From JAKATY01 sp038876335 (GTDB lineage Archaea; Micrarchaeota; Micrarchaeia; Micrarchaeales; Micrarchaeaceae): a stretch of 29,413 nt of DNA. Made by a program: the position numbers and the translations under genes. Where the stretch lies: NCBI GenBank assembly GCA_038876335.1, contig JAVYYS010000003.1:1-29413 (forward strand), read 5' to 3'. Shown one piece after another: positions 28,635-29,413 of the stretch. Positions within the stretch are counted from its first letter, which is position 1. Each line of letters begins with the position of its first letter. The notes beneath the pieces were generated by a model. The model made no database searches and was not told the DNA's origin. It saw nothing but the letters and a program-made list of their open reading frames with translations.

Positions 28635-29413
28635 ATGGCTGTTTTAGGAATAAACGATTCTGCAAACTCCGGAGCCGCGGCAATTGATAAGGGGGTGCCC
28701 CTTTTTGCAGCAAACGAAGAGAGGTTTACCGGGTTAAAAAACGACGTGGGGTTTCCATACCACTCCGTGCATTATACAATTAATTCGTCCGAAGCTGAGA
28801 TTGAGGCTGTTTCCTTGGGTTGGATAGGCGGAAACGCACTAATTTCAAGGATGTTTCCGTCTTGGGATGTTAAGCGCCGCAAGCTATGGCGGCGAGAGCT
28901 GCCGAAACCATCAAGAATCAGCATGCACCTATCCAATTTCATATACAGGCTTACACAAAATCAGCACCCCAGGGTCTTGTGGCGGTTTGTAGGCAATTCG
29001 GTAAGCTCGCGCATAACGAGGAAACGACTTGCGAAGATAGATCGCTCTCTAGTTGAGAAAAAGTTGTATATAGTAGAGCACCATCTCGCCCACGCCGCGT
29101 CAGCATATTACGCCTCTGGATTTAAAGAGGCGCTGGTTATCACACTGGACGGAGCCGGAGACGGTCTCTCAGGCAGCATTTCAATCGGGGATAATGGGGA
29201 GCTAAAGCGCCTTGCAGAATTTGCTGCCAGTTCTAGCTTGGGGATATTATACGGAGCCGCTACCGTAGCGTGCGATATGCGATACAGCGAAGATGAAGGC
29301 AAGCTTATGAGCCTCGCTGCGTATTCGTATCCAGTATCAATACCACAGTTAAAGAAATTCTGCTACTACGACGAAGACAGAAAACAGCTGGTTTCAAAGA
29401 TCAAGACCAGGAA
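28635..29413 (+). CDS. Carbamoyltransferase (NodU/CmcH family), partial
   Basis: The frame starts at the ATG at 28635 and is still open at the window end (259 codons). Seen: the N-terminal strand MAVLGINDSANSGAAAI, EERFTGLKNDVGFP, the metal/ATP motif EHHLAHAASAYYASGF (His149, His150, His153), ITLDGAGDG (Asp172) and YSEDEGKLMSLAAY. These enzymes move the carbamoyl group from carbamoyl phosphate via carbamoyl-AMP to hydroxyl groups of sugars or antibiotics. The usual HD after the first strand is AN here. The C-terminal YrdC-like part lies outside the window. The acceptor is unknown; a cell-surface sugar would fit the surface genes nearby but is a guess. Confidence 0.92.
   Translation, partial: MAVLGINDSANSGAAAIDKGVPLFAANEERFTGLKNDVGFPYHSVHYTINSSEAEIEAVSLGWIGGNALISRMFPSWDVKRRKLWRRELPKPSRISMHLSNFIYRLTQNQHPRVLWRFVGNSVSSRITRKRLAKIDRSLVEKKLYIVEHHLAHAASAYYASGFKEALVITLDGAGDGLSGSISIGDNGELKRLAEFAASSSLGILYGAATVACDMRYSEDEGKLMSLAAYSYPVSIPQLKKFCYYDEDRKQLVSKIKTR

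Overview
The window is archaeal and most likely from an ultrasmall DPANN archaeon of the Micrarchaeota (ARMAN-2-like) type. Seen directly: an archaeal-type 16S rRNA gene, archaeal ribosomal stalk genes (L1, L10, P1), RNA polymerase subunit L, exosome Csl4, TATA boxes upstream of many genes, and a pilin-like protein with the QSAMEYLMTYGWA class III signal that is typical of DPANN archaea. Inferred: the phylum. A run of ten N with duplicated flanks shows that this is a scaffolded, probably metagenomic, assembly.

Layout. 1-371 (-) is the 5' part of a pilin-like gene. 511-2520 (-) is a solitary 16S rRNA gene, with no 23S after it, interrupted by a 523-nt intron that encodes a degenerate LAGLIDADG protein. 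2879-5064 (+) holds a radical SAM protein and a ribbon-helix-helix DNA-binding protein. 5149-9469 (-) is an export operon: PadR regulator, ABC ATPase, ABC-2 permease, and a large exported COG1361-type surface protein. 9590-13279 (-) is an information-processing operon: L1, L10, P1, Csl4, RpoL, a DUF99 protein and a small encapsulin-type ferritin. 13378-14226 holds two small DUF4258-like genes around an assembly gap. 14393-20310 (+) holds a DedA membrane protein, an Exo5/Cas4-like Fe-S nuclease, AlaRS and class II LysRS. 20307-22848 (-) holds a Nudix-uracil-DNA-glycosylase fusion and an archaeosortase with an extra C-terminal domain. 23010-24434 holds archease, tRNA-Cys (-), an AMMECR1 protein and tRNA-Ile. 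24649-28607 holds a metallo-beta-lactamase nuclease, thioredoxin reductase, a Y-family polymerase and a MEMO protein. 28635 to the end is a partial carbamoyltransferase.

Two themes link the genes. The first is RNA processing by the archaeal splicing endonuclease. The 16S intron ends form a bulge-helix-bulge, the 16S flanks form a long processing stem with another such motif, and tRNA-Cys carries a 13-nt intron in its T-loop at the non-canonical position 59/60. Archease, the helper of the RtcB ligase that seals such junctions, is about 100 bases from that tRNA. The second is translation initiation. The 16S 3' end reads GATCACCTTAATC instead of GATCACCTCC, and many local genes have GGTG 5-6 bases before their start codon, as if the Shine-Dalgarno pairing had shifted. 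That spacing also points to an ACG start for thioredoxin reductase.

Surface biology is well represented (pilin-like protein, COG1361 exporter operon, archaeosortase), as are DNA repair and nucleases (Nudix-UDG, Y-family polymerase, Exo5-like and MBL nucleases). No CRISPR array, insertion sequence or prophage was seen.
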